This document shows, piece by piece, positions 1 through 10,847 of a stretch of DNA of 64,000 nucleotides; positions within the stretch are counted from its first letter, which is position 1; each line of letters starts with the position of its first letter. The position numbers were made by a program, and so were the translations under genes. Origin of the DNA: Prinsepia uniflora (lineage: Eukaryota; Streptophyta; Magnoliopsida; Rosales; Rosaceae); assembly GCA_032719365.1 (NCBI GenBank), contig CM064868.1, positions 15,232,463 through 15,296,462 on the forward strand, in the 5' to 3' direction. The notes beneath the pieces are model-generated. The model saw only the letters and a program-made list of their open reading frames with translations. It ran no database searches and was not told the DNA's origin.

Positions 1-513
1 GATTGATATATTTGTTGTGCACTGGTGATTAGTGCTGATTGGTATTAATTGTTATGACGTACTAGTATTGAGTACGGGTTTTTGGTCTTTATGGCCAGTG
101 ATTAGGTTTTCACATGTTTTGGCCTGAGAGCCGGGATTTGATGTTTTATAACATGAACTGATTTGGTGAACATGAGTTTGATGGACCATGGGAAAATATG
201 TTTTGATTTTATCGGTCACTCATGTTTTACGATATGCATGCAAGTTTGTGAAAATTGGAGGGTAAGATTGTATTTTGATAAATGTTTTTATAAGAGGTCA
301 TTTTTGTCCACTCACACCTTTTCTGTTTTGTGACCCTCCAGGCCGTGGTACGACGCTCGGGACTGATCGTGAGGCAGTGACAGCAGCAGAAATCCGCGCA
401 AACATCCCTTGTCTGGTAAGTACTGAAGGGGAGTTTCGGACCTTTAGTTGACTTGTCAGACGGGAGCAGGACCGGGCACGGTTTTTGACGTCCAGTTGGG
501 ACGGGTCCTGTCA
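1..513 (+). mobile_element. 3' part of a Tekay-like LTR (left end outside window)
   Basis: The segment shares the order of landmarks seen in the other long LTRs of this window: a GGAGGGTA block near 258, GTCCACTCACA near 308, a CCCTCCAGG block near 334, and an end reading GGGTCCTGTCA at 513. No PBS follows, so this is probably a solo LTR or a 3' LTR. Only the end is visible, so the target duplication cannot be tested. The 89 bases from 514 to 602 are AT-rich with nothing recognisable. Confidence 0.7.
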
Positions 514-602
514 TTACTTAAAATATTATAATTAATACTTCTAATTATGTTTTTATTTTTTAAATTATTAATGGGTTATTACAATTATTTTAGTAAAAAA
601 AA

Positions 603-1172
603 AAGGATAAACTACATAAAAGTACCCAAACTATAGGCCCGATTTCAAAAAGTACCACAACTATAAAAAGTTTCAATTACTTACCCAAACTATATAATGA
701 TTAACAAATCAGTACCTCCGTTTGATTTTCCATCAAATATTCTGTTAAAAGTACACGTGTCAATTATTTAATCGAGTCAGCACAGATTTGGTAAAAAATA
801 TAAGGGCATTTTTGTCATTTTACTATTTTATCTTCATCATCCCCTTCCCTTCTTCATCTTCCCCATTTGATCATCTTCAACAATCTTCATCAATCATCTT
901 AGAAAAAAAAAAAACAATCATCATCTCCCCTTTCTTCCTAAATCTAAAACTAAAATTAAAATCCAATTCAGTTTCTCAGAAAGAATAAAAAATCATCATC
1001 TACTTTCTCTTCTTGAAACCAAAATTCAAATCCAATTCAGATTTAAACAAAAAAACAAACCTAGCTCCTCCATATCATCTCTTCTCCAATTCATTACCTG
1101 CATCCACCATATCATCTCTCTTCCCCAATTCAATTTCTCTTCCCCAATTTTTTCTCGCCCAATTCTCAACCC
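603..1172 (+). repeat. Left terminal inverted repeat of the Mutator-like element
   Basis: It starts at about AAAGGATAAACTACAT and pairs with 1919-2484 on the other strand. Divergence is moderate, with small indels, so the element is not recent. Confidence 0.75.
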
Positions 1173-1673
1173 TAATTTGCATAAAAAAATTTCAATCCAT
1201 GCTAGGGGAACTGAACCCAGCTAAACACTCAATGTTATTAGTACACATTAGAGATGGAGTTTAAAATTGAAAAATTGAAAAGGAACCGAACCCAGCTAAA
1301 AACTCAACACAAAAACAAGATACAAAACTACGACAAAAAATAAAAAGGAAAACAAGATTCAAAATAAAAGAGAGAATAGTGAGAAGAGAACGGAATTTCA
1401 AAATGAAAGAGATAGAAAGTGGGAAGAAATGGGGAGATACTCTAGAGAGAGAGAGCTTCTTCCATAATTCCTTTTTCCTTTTTCCTTTTTCCTTATTAGC
1501 ATTGTTGTCTTCCGACACCGTTTCAATCCATATACCTGCATCCCTAATTCCTTTCTGATAGAAACAACGAGTCGCAAACACATAAATCATTCTCATTTCC
1601 AACTTCCAATTTCTAGGTTTTCAATCAGATCCGTCGCCCTTTCTCAGATCTTTGATCTGTAACTTCTGCTAAG

Positions 1674-1817
1674 ATGGCGGCGATCAAGAAGTTGATGAAA
1701 CTATCAGACTCGATGCGCCAAGGCATCGCTGTACTTGCCGACGAAGATGTTGACAAAAACTCGAGCTCCTCTTGCAGAACTTCCACTTTCTTTAACGCCA
1801 TCGCTCTCGGTAATGTT
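1674..1817 (+). pseudogene. Captured first exon of a dynamin-related (DRP2-type) gene
   Basis: The ATG at 1674 opens 48 in-phase codons containing the motifs LSDSMRQ, VLADEDVD and ALGNV, then a consensus donor GTAAGT at 1818. This is the start of plant DRP2/dynamin-2A/2B proteins, large GTPases of clathrin-mediated vesicle trafficking. The exon ends just before the P-loop that follows GNV in the family, so no GTPase domain is present. The roughly 500 bases upstream look like the donor gene's 5' UTR. It lies between long TIRs, so it is a transduplicated fragment and not a working gene. A chimeric transcript is possible but not shown. Confidence 0.75.
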
Positions 1818-1918
1818 GTAAGTTAACCAATCCATTTGGATCAATTCGTTGGGTTTTGATCTCATTAATTTTTCGTTCAATTAGCGAATTTGAATAATTA
1901 ATGTTTCTTATTTGATGT

Positions 1919-2484
1919 GGGTTGGGAATTGGGCGAGAACAAATTGGGAAAGAGAAATTGAATTGAAAGGTGGATGCAGAGGATGATATGGAGGAGCTGG
2001 GTTTGGTTGTTTTTTTTTTTAAATTTGAATTGGATTTTGAATTTTGGTTTCAGGAAGAGAAAGGAGATGTTTTTTTTTTCTTTATGAGAAACTGAATTGA
2101 ATTTTAATTTTGGTTTTAGATTCCGGAAGAGAAAGGAGATGATGATTGGTATATTTTATTTTATTTTTCTGAGATGATTGAGGATTGATGATTGATGAAG
2201 ATTGTTGAAGATGATGAATTGGGGAAGATGAAGAAGGGAATGAGATGATGAAGATAAAATAGTAAGATGACAAAAATGCCCTTATATTTTTTACTAAATC
2301 TGTGCTGACTGGATTAAATAATTGACACGTGTACTTTTAACAGAATATTGAATGGAAAATCTAACGGAGATACTGATTTATTAATCGTTATATAGTTTGG
2401 ATACGCAATTGAATTTTTTTTATAGTTGTGGTACTTTTTAAAATTGGACTTATAATTTAGATACTTGTATGTAGTTTAACTTTA
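1919..2484 (-). repeat. Right terminal inverted repeat of the Mutator-like element
   Basis: It is the reverse complement of the left arm, ending at ATGTAGTTTAACTTT. A short direct repeat, AGTTTAACTTTAAT, recurs 33 bases downstream (about 2509), perhaps a small duplication at the element edge. Confidence 0.75.
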
Positions 2485-3216
2485 ATGGGAATCATTATCA
2501 GCGGCCCAAAGTTTAACTTTAATTAGCTACATATACTTCCCTTGCCCAAATTCCCCAAGATTCTATGATTTGGCAAAACTCATAATCACCATTGCTTAGT
2601 CATCAGCCAAGATTACAATAATCCAATCCCTGGTATCATTCACAAAATGAAGTCAAATACCATAAATTTACGAGTGTTCCGAATTATTTAATTGATAATA
2701 TTAATAATTGTTACGTAAACACAAATATTATGATGCAGTAGAGTAAGAATATTCTTGATATAATTTAGAAAAAGAGTATAAATTACTCCTCACCTCATCT
2801 TATATATTGAAACATTCAGTATGAATATAGTAGATTTTATATTGAATTTGAATATTAAGTAATGTGACAATATTTAATTTATACTTTATTAAATGTGTAT
2901 TTATATGTAACGAATAAAATAAATCAACGGCATATATCATTTAAATTTAAAAAATTATATAAAACATCTTATACGGTAAATTTATTTCTTAATAAAATAT
3001 CACCTTCGCTAAATAAAAAATGTAATATAAAAATTCGATATCTTTTTATCATTATTCGATCTATATGAAGGGCTGAACGTTCAAAATTGACGACTTTTGG
3101 CGTGCTCGTTAGGGGTTGACTAGATTAATTAAATTGGAGTTTTATTATACTTAATTAAACACAGGAGGGGGATTTGTCCCATTTTTATTTATTTTTGGCA
3201 AAGGGGGATCTGGCCC
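2485..3216. other. AT-rich intergenic DNA upstream of the first P450 gene
   Basis: No coding signal or repeat was recognised. A TTGACT core (W-box-like) occurs near 3116 and a TTGACG near 3087, within 250 bases of the start codon. They are candidate WRKY/bZIP sites only. Confidence 0.4.
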
Positions 3217-3224
3217 TTTATAAA
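3217..3224 (+). promoter_or_regulatory. TATA box of the first P450 gene
   Basis: TTTATAAA lies 106 bases upstream of the start codon at 3331, in a C/A-rich context. That spacing suits a plant gene with a 5' UTR of roughly 75 bases. Confidence 0.6.
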
Positions 3225-3330
3225 CCCCACTTTCCCAGGTGCACAAGCATCACGGCTTTTTCCCAACTTCAACCAATCTCATAAAAAAGTTTGAGACTTG
3301 GATCATTTGGAGAATATTTGAGTTCCTACC

Positions 3331-5077
3331 ATGGAAACCCTTTACCTTATTTTATCTTCGGGTGCTGCCTTTTTAGCCTTCATCATCTTTGCCTTCAGAG
3401 GCAAGTCAGACGATGGCAAAAACCTCCCACCAGGCAACATGGGGTGGCCCATCATCGGCGAATCCATCGAGTTCCTGTTTGGTAAGCCAGAAAATTTCGT
3501 CTTCAAGAGGATGAGGAAGTACTCTCCCGACATCTTCAAGACCAAGATTCTTGGAGAGAAAACAGCTGTCATTTGTGGTCCTAATGGACACAAATTTTTG
3601 TTCTCTAATGAACAAAAGTACTTCACCGCCTTCCGGCCACATTCCATGCAAAAAATGTTCCGCTCGTACAAGGTTTCCGCCGCCGCCTCTGCTCCTCCGG
3701 CAGCACAACCTGCCCGTGAAGAGGAAGCGAAAGTATTGAAGTCGCCGGGGTTTTTGAAGCCGGAGGCATTGGTGAGGTACTTGGGGAAAATGGACTCGAT
3801 CACCCAAGAACAAATGAAGGCCTATTGGGAAGGCAAAGATGAGGTGAAGGTCTATCCTTTGGCCAAGACTCTCACTCTAGGCCTCGCCTGCAGATTTTTC
3901 TTGGGAATTGACGAGCCGGAGCGTATTGCTAGGCTTGTGGCAAATTTTGACGATGTGACCGTTGGGATGCATTCACTCATTGTGAATCTTCCAGGGACCA
4001 TTTTCTACAGAGCAACAAAAGCGGCCGACGCGCTGAGGAAGGAATTGAGGACTGTGATTGGAGAAAAGAAGGCTGCAATGGCAACAGGTGCACCCATGCA
4101 TGACATATTGTCGCATATGATTATGGCAAGTGACCCATCTGGGAACCACATGCCGGAGGCTGAGGTTGCAGATAAGATCATGGGCTTGCTCACAGCAGGT
4201 TACAGCACTGTGGCTACCGCCATGACTTTCTTCATGAAATATGTTGGTGAGAGGCCAGACATTTATGCCAAGGTCCTAGCTGGTAATGAGTTTCTTCAGA
4301 CTTCCCCTTCATTTATATTTAATTTTTCAAATAGTGAATCACGGTCAGTGTAAAATTGGGATTGATTGAATAACTCATTTGATCTAGGTACAAGATTAAT
4401 ATAGGTTTTGTACTAAAATTTGATTTGTTTTGTGAACCCAGAGCACAAGGAGATTGCAGAGTCAAAGAAGCCTGGGCAGTTTTTGGAATGGGATGACATC
4501 AACAAAATGAAGTATTCATGGAATGTGTTGTATGAGGTGATGAGATTTACCCCACCACTTCAAGGGACATTTAGAGAGGCATTGACTGATTTTAACTATG
4601 CTGGCTACACAATTCCAAAGGGCTGGAAGGTATGTGCCACACATTTTTACTGCTGTAATTTGTTTTATACACTTTGAAATCAATATATTTTAGTCCGCTT
4701 GAAACTTTTAAAAATATCTTTGATATAATTATTTCTTTGATTGAAACTTTTTAGATTTTAATTTTGTACCCTTTTTGTAGGTGTATTGGACTGTGAGTAC
4801 AACAAACATGAACCCACAATACTTTCCCAACCCAGAGAAGTTTGACCCGTCAAGATATGATGACATAAACTCATTCCCAGCATTCACATTTGTTCCATTT
4901 GGAGGAGGGCCAAGAATGTGCCCAGGCAAGGAGTATGCAAGGCTTGCAATTCTCACTTTTGTTCACAATGTGGTCATGAGGTTCAAATGGGAGGTCCTAT
5001 TTCCAAAGGAAAAGATCACCGGCGATATGATGCCGACGCCGGAGAAAGGACTTCCCGTTCGTCTTCATCGCCACTAA
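3331..5077 (+). CDS. CYP716: Cytochrome P450, CYP716-like (CYP85 clan), three exons
   Basis: Exons are 3331-4282, 4442-4629 and 4781-5077, with GT-AG introns (phases 1 and 0), giving 478 residues, the usual CYP716 length. Visible are an N-terminal membrane anchor, the proline/glycine hinge LPPGNMGWPIIGES, the K-helix ExxR as EVMR, a PSRY form of the PERF motif, and the heme site FGGGPRMCPG. CYP716 enzymes are ER-anchored monooxygenases that mostly oxidise triterpene scaffolds such as amyrins or dammarenediol; substrate and position cannot be read here. The I-helix reads AGYSTV where most P450s have AGxDTT, so the conserved acid is absent; the paralogue at 42101 shares this. An ATG also precedes at 3291 in another frame but gives only a shadow ORF. 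The gene looks intact. Confidence 0.88.
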
Positions 5078-6100
5078 GCTGAAGATGATTGTTCTAGCTC
5101 AGAATTTCTTTGCCTTGAAATATTGTTCCTTTTTTTTCCTTTCTTTTTCCTTTGTGTAATGAGAAATTGCAATATGATGTGATCATTACCCCATAACCAA
5201 ATTAATAACCCGTTTTCTATTTGTATATTTCAAGTTGATCGAGATGGATTAAGATAATGAATATGCATGATGTTGAGATTCGTTTGGTAATATTCTATTT
5301 GGTCACCTGGTCATCGCTTTGTAATTTCCAAATTAACAAATGTATATACGGTAGGTGCCATAGTTGGCCTTCTAAACTTGACTAGCTAATAAAATATATC
5401 GAGTGACGTAAAGTAAAATACATGCAGTAATTAAACTTTTAGCCTTACATATATTTCTGCCTATATATATATATTGACTAGTTCATGTGTATTATACATG
5501 TCAATCTCACCATTCTGTTGCATCGAAAATTACCGCTATAAGGAGAGGAACTTGGGGAAAAAAGGGAGGGGAGAACGAACATTGAAGAATCGATTAGATA
5601 TAATAGTATAAAATTGCTAAAATAATAGAGGGGTGAAGCTCATTGAATGGCATCCGCAATATTGGTGAGGTACATTGATCATATCGTGCTGTTTACGTCA
5701 TTGAACATCAGTCCCATCATCCATCCATCTAGTTAAAACAAAGGTAGCCACTATCGAAGGACGGAGACATGTAAGGACTAGAGGAGTCTCATCCATTTTT
5801 GGGTTACCTTACACAAATTATTTTAATATTGTTAAAAAAAATTTAAGTTAAAATATTTTTTATTGCTTATTTCTTTCTAATTCTCGATTAACCCTTTCCC
5901 TTAATAATTATAAAAAATTGAGTGCAAGTTGCCAAGAATTTGAGAAGAAGGTTTGCAGAGAAGGAGTTCGGGAAAGAGGCAGAGAGAACAACGTATATTC
6001 TTTGTATTCGGTATTCTAAATCTACATCCAACAGTAACTATATTCCTTTACATAAAATAAGAAATTAATAAATATACAAATAACTAAACTACCCATTGTA
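5078..6100. other. 3' UTR of the P450 gene and AT-rich intergenic DNA
   Basis: The first 150 bases are T-rich 3' UTR with AATAA-like signals around 5200. From about 5230 no gene or well-bounded repeat was recognised. Around 5990-6100 the sequence becomes that of the decayed Copia element. Confidence 0.4.
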
Positions 6101-6548
6101 CCTTTTACATAATTAACCACCAAATGTATGTTTATTTACAACACTCATATTTGGATATTTCATGTAATTGAGTTGCTTGGCTGCTCTCTTATGTGTTATC
6201 TCGTCAAAACCTTGCTAAGTAATAAAAAACTTATGGGACAAAAATAACCCTGGTCGAAGGAAAAAAAGTGTAATGCGCGTGGATAGTGATCACATCGAAA
6301 TCTCTTGAGATAGTTGAAGTCGTCTCTTCTGGAATATGAGTAGATATCACATCTTTGAAATAGAATGCATTGGTGTTGCTACACCAAAACCTTGCCCCAG
6401 TAAACCCAGTGGAAAAAACCCGTGGTTGAAGGAAAAAGATAAGCAAATGCATATGAGTTGAATCATGACATCTTCAGGATGCATTGTTAACGGGGTGACC
6501 ATACTAAAAATGTTTCATGTTAAAACCTAATCAGATAACAAAATCCAA

Positions 6549-6790
6549 TGAGACAAAATAATCATGCTTGTATGACAAAAGAGTACACAATGATCATGTG
6601 AGTATACTTAGAGATACTTAATATACTTCCGAATAGTTGGTATACTTCAGGATGCCACCCCCCCCCCCCCCCCCCCCAATGAGACAAAATAATCATGCTT
6701 GTAAAACAAAAGAGTACACAATGGTCATGTGAGTATACTTCGAGATACTTAATATACTTCCGGATAGTTGGTATACTTCAGCTAATGTAC
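6549..6790. repeat. Tandem duplication around a poly-C tract in the Copia remnant
   Basis: A segment of about 105 bases beginning near CCAATGAGACAAAATAATC occurs twice (about 6547-6655 and 6676-6780), separated by a run of about 17-19 C at 6658-6677. The copies differ at a few positions. It lies in the untranslated 3' portion of the minus-strand Copia element. Confidence 0.7.
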
Positions 6791-6892
6791 ATAAACCAAT
6801 TCCTCGCACATGCTGCAGGAATGTGGCCTTTGGTAATGACTTGGTGAAAAGGTCTCATGGTTGTCTTGGCTTGAGACGGAAATGACTTGATC

Positions 6893-7378
6893 TCAAACTT
6901 CTGATGTTCTTGTTGTTGTTGGTTGAAAAAGAACTTTGGTGTAATATTTCTTGGTGTTCTCTCCCTTAATGAAATCGATCTTCATCTGCTCGATGCAGAC
7001 AACATTATCTTCATAAATAAACGTCAGTTCATTATGAGTGGAATGCAGTCCATAAGTGCTTCGAATATGACTCGTAGCCATATACATTCATGAACTACTT
7101 CTTGAAGAGATATAATCTCTGCATGATTCGAAGATGTAGCAACAAGGGTTTATTATAGACCTCTAAGAAATTATTGTGTTCTCAATGGTAAAAACATAAC
7201 TGAAGTGGGAATGTGCCTTGTGTGGGTTTGATAGGTAACCTGCGTCAGCATACCCAACAAGGTGTTCATCGAGCTAGAAGATATCTTTTATACCATTCTA
7301 GTGGCACCATGTAAGCGCAGTGCTAAATCGAGCTAGAAAGTTCACAGCGATTGTCTGGTCTAGTGCATTGATCCAAGT
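6893..7378 (-). pseudogene. Copia polyprotein fragment: end of RT and RNase H
   Basis: Read on the minus strand, several frames carry Ty1/Copia RNase H motifs: LARFSTAL, YADAGYLSNPHKAHS, IYEDN, and FIKGENTK. Frameshifts and stops break the frame. It continues from the RT fragment at 30572-31350; protein homology runs across the 23-kb gap between them, which is filled by the LTR insertion at 7384-30566. Confidence 0.8.
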
Positions 7379-7383
7379 ATAAT
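7379..7383. repeat. Target site duplication ATAAT, left copy
   Basis: ATAAT directly before the LTR start at 7384 is repeated at 30567-30571 directly after the LTR end. Confidence 0.85.
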
Positions 7384-7959
7384 TGACAAGACCCATCCCA
7401 ATCCCCCCGGGATTAATGTGGGATGACCCTGCTCCCGTCTGACACGAAGTATCAGACAAGGGATATTTCCGACCTTTGCCCTCCCAGGCTATAAGTGTAC
7501 GCCAGGATCCGGAGGAGGTATGTGATATCTCGGTCTCTGCTACAGTCCACATCCGCTGTCAACCTGAAGGGCAGTCAAAACATTAAAAGCTGTGAGTGGA
7601 CAAAACAAGAGTTTATAAAAACATTTTAACGAAGACATTTGTACCCTTCACTAAAAAGCATGCATGCATTCGAAAACCATTTATCCAAAAGAACCATAGG
7701 TGGGAACTAAGCCCAAAACCATGAAGATACCAACCATACGGGTCACTGCCCAAATCCATACGGGACTCAGCCCGAAACCATAATGAAACCAAGTACACGG
7801 GACACTGCCCAAAACCTGTACATATCACATATCATATATCATATATACATATAATTCACACAACCAATCCTGTCACGGTTTCCAAAGTTACGCGCGTGCT
7901 ACCCGGGGTCTCAAACCCAAGTCTCTCAGAATCCAAGGTCAATGTCCGTAGACCAATGA

Positions 7960-10813
7960 TGACAGGACCCACCCTGATTATCACCTCGATAATCGAGAAG
8001 CATCCTGCTCCCGTCTAACAATCGAACACAAAAGACTAGAATAACCAAATACATTACACCACACCCATTGTCAGACCAGGGAGATTAAACAGTACAACCG
8101 GCTGGACATCAAGTCCATAGTTTCACAGAGCATAAATTACAAACCGAGATAAAAATAAAGCCCTACTCTGTGAACTAACTACGCCGCAACGGAAGACTTT
8201 ATGCCTCTGCCTCTGCCTCGGCGCTAGCCCCCAAAACTTGTACCACGATCTGGAGGGTATTCAAAACAGCAAAGTGTGAGTGGACTAAAACAAATGTTTC
8301 CAGAAAACAGTTTCATGAAATCGGGGTTCACCCTCCAGTTTTACAACACGCATGCATAACTAGATATTCGAAAACAGCATAACTAAACATTCGAAAACCC
8401 TTTTACGAATCATATGGAAACCGTTACATTAAACATCCATAAAATCATGTAAAATAATATAATATTCCCAAAATCCAGAAATCGTCACATCGAAACATCA
8501 ATCATACCAAATCATGTAAAACTGGATCAACAATCACAATCAAGCCGTTGGATCTATCTGAGTCTTTAAACTCATATATCAGGCATTCCCGGGATATCAA
8601 CGAGTCTTTAAACTCAAAACATAATCAATAGGCCTCGGGGCCGGGGGGGGGGGGGGGGGGGGGGGGTATCACAATAACCGAGTCTTTAAACTCACGAGTC
8701 TTTAAACTCAATCCGGGTCTTTAAACCCAATCTGGGCCCGCCCCCGTCATCAATTAACCGAGTCTTTAAACCCAAAACCAGATCTAACAATCATAGCGAG
8801 TCTTTAAACCCAAAATCATGCGAAAAATTGTAACAATCCAGGATCCACCATGATCCATTTTCCAAACCCATTCCGAAATCACTTTTCGTCATAATAGGAC
8901 TTATGTCTGAATTTCACATGCAACTCCAAAATCTTACTCACAAAACATAATCTAATCATTATTAAATGTGACATGCATAATCATATCAAATCACTTCATC
9001 AAACCATCATCCATACACAGGAGAAAATGAAATCTTGAAATACGTAAAATGCGATAATCGCCTCGAAAAGCGTGAAATCACGTAAAACAGAAATATCATA
9101 ATCATCACCATTAAATCGGATATGAAAACATAAAACAAGTGAGTAAAAACAGTTATGCATGCTCTATTAGAAAATCAAAAGTCCACTCACGGATTTCGGA
9201 CGCGTCAATCGCGCCCCGTGCGCTCCTCGGTAGCCTCGGGAATGTTCAGGCCTGTCAAAAAGTACAATAAGGGTTACAAACATTCCCAAAAAGCTTGCAT
9301 TAATTTCGCTAATTTTTCGGGATTTTTCGACGTAATTAACTTAAAGCCATAAACCTTCGAACCCTCAGAATTAACCCGAAACGACGTCCGCTCGACTCGA
9401 AATTTAACTAAAAAATGTTCAATAAATTGAAAGGATGAAATCTCAAGTTGACCGTGATCGGAAATACGGACTCACGAGCCCTCACGCGCCGCCCAAAGTG
9501 GCTGCGCGTGAAAGCCACGCGCCAAGACTGTAGCTACAGTGTCGTCTTCCTCGCCTGTATGCCTGCTAAACGGGTCCCCAGACCCGCGACTCGACCAGGC
9601 CAAATCCCCATCAATTCTCACTCGAAACCCTTCCTTTTTCCACCTAAAACCTTCCTTAACACTTTAATTTAAGTTTCCAATCCTTAATTATCTTCAACAA
9701 ACCCTAATTCACTCATTCGACCCGTGATCAAACAAACGGGTCGACTTCTGAAACTCACTCAACTCAGCTCAATTTTCAAATTAACTTAAACAAAAGCTTA
9801 ACAGGACCTAAACGAACACTAGAACACAACCAATTTCAGGAAAGCTTACCTGGAAGTAGTCGTCTTCAATCTTGAAAATTTCCAGAGCTTGTGACTTCTG
9901 TTCTTGGCCAAACCATGATCGATTCTCTTCACAATCGAAATGGCTGAACTCTAAATGATCCCAGAAAACTATTTCAATCCTTGGTTTTTTCCTTCTCGAC
10001 TTACAAACCAGAATTTGATTTTCCCTCCAATTTCCAATTTTTTTCTTCCCGTCTGTGTTTCTCTCAAACTCTTAGGCTCTCTTCATCAGAATGACCCTCA
10101 AACTCTTCAACCTTCTCTGTTAATCGAACTGTGTAACAACAAGTCGTGGGAATCTCTCAGTCCCACTGAGAATTCTGTTTCCCTCAACACAGACCCAAAA
10201 TAAATTTTAAACTCCTCCCTTGCACTGGTTTCTGGTTCAGCCATACCAACGTGCTTCCATTAACCTCAAAACTGTTAAACAATTCCTTGAATCAGAGAAA
10301 GGTTTAAACAATTCCTTGATTAGAGAACTGTTTTAAACAATTGCATAGCATTCCCACGGCTGTTTCAAACTGGGCCTTGGCAAATTATCATTTTGCCCTT
10401 CTGTACAAATTACCAAAATGCCCCTACTCTTTCTAGACCCGTAACTCAACCGTTCGACGTCCGTTTTCAGCGCGCCGCCTGTCTACGGACTCAGGGTATC
10501 GAGACCTACCTAACGGTCCTCAAATTGCGTGAAAAATAGTGATCAATCAAAAAGTCAACATTTTTTTCCCTTTTTATCTAAATTACGAAAATGCCCTTGA
10601 ACTTCCGAACGTCATAATTTCTTCCCTGATTGTCGGAATTGGACGTGCCATCTGTCTATGGACTCGTGACGTCCCGAAATACGTCACGGTCATCGGTCAA
10701 CGTCCGTTCGACCTACCAATCAAAAAGTCAACAATTTGACCGTACAAGGGTAAAAACGTCATTTCATTTATTATTTTACAAAATTACATTCTTTGAATTT
10801 CCGGGGCGTTACA
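7960..10813 (-). repeat. 3' LTR of the Tekay-type element
   Basis: 2854 bp, reading TGTAACGCCCCGG to TCCTGTCA on the minus strand. It holds a poly-G run (about 8643-8666), repeated GAGTCTTTAAACTC micro-palindromes (8560-8830), and the CTGGAGGG and GTGAGTGGAC blocks. It is clearly the same sequence as 19647-22338 with scattered substitutions and indels. Confidence 0.92.
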
Positions 10814-10831
10814 ACCTCCCCCCCTTAAGAA
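10814..10831 (-). other. Polypurine tract of the Tekay-type element
   Basis: On the minus strand a purine run, AAGGGGGGGGAGGT, lies immediately 5' of the 3' LTR. It is the expected plus-strand DNA primer site. Confidence 0.85.
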
Positions 10832-10847
10832 ATTTCGTCCCAAAATT

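Larger units (their letters stand above)
603..2484. mobile_element. Non-autonomous Mutator-like (Pack-MULE type) element
   Basis: Two arms of about 570 bp form an inverted repeat (603-1172 against 1919-2484), with long co-linear runs such as the AGTACACGTGTCAATTATTT block near 750 and its complement near 2320. The central 750 bp are unique and hold a captured gene exon with its 5' UTR and splice donor (1674-1817). Very long TIRs around host gene fragments are typical of Pack-MULEs. No transposase is present. A clean 9-bp target duplication was not seen, because the left end lies in a poly-A run, so the superfamily is an inference from TIR length. Confidence 0.7.

Noticed and set aside
3342..3813. 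Antisense frames of 135 and 153 codons over the first P450 exon
   Set aside because: They are shadows of the conserved P450 exon; the same antisense frames appear over the paralogue at 42112-42435.
8560..8830. Repeat-spacer look of GAGTCTTTAAACTC units, like a CRISPR array
   Set aside because: Spacing is irregular, units are 14-nt palindromes inside a plant LTR, and the same cluster is present in other LTR copies. There are no cas genes and this is plant nuclear DNA.
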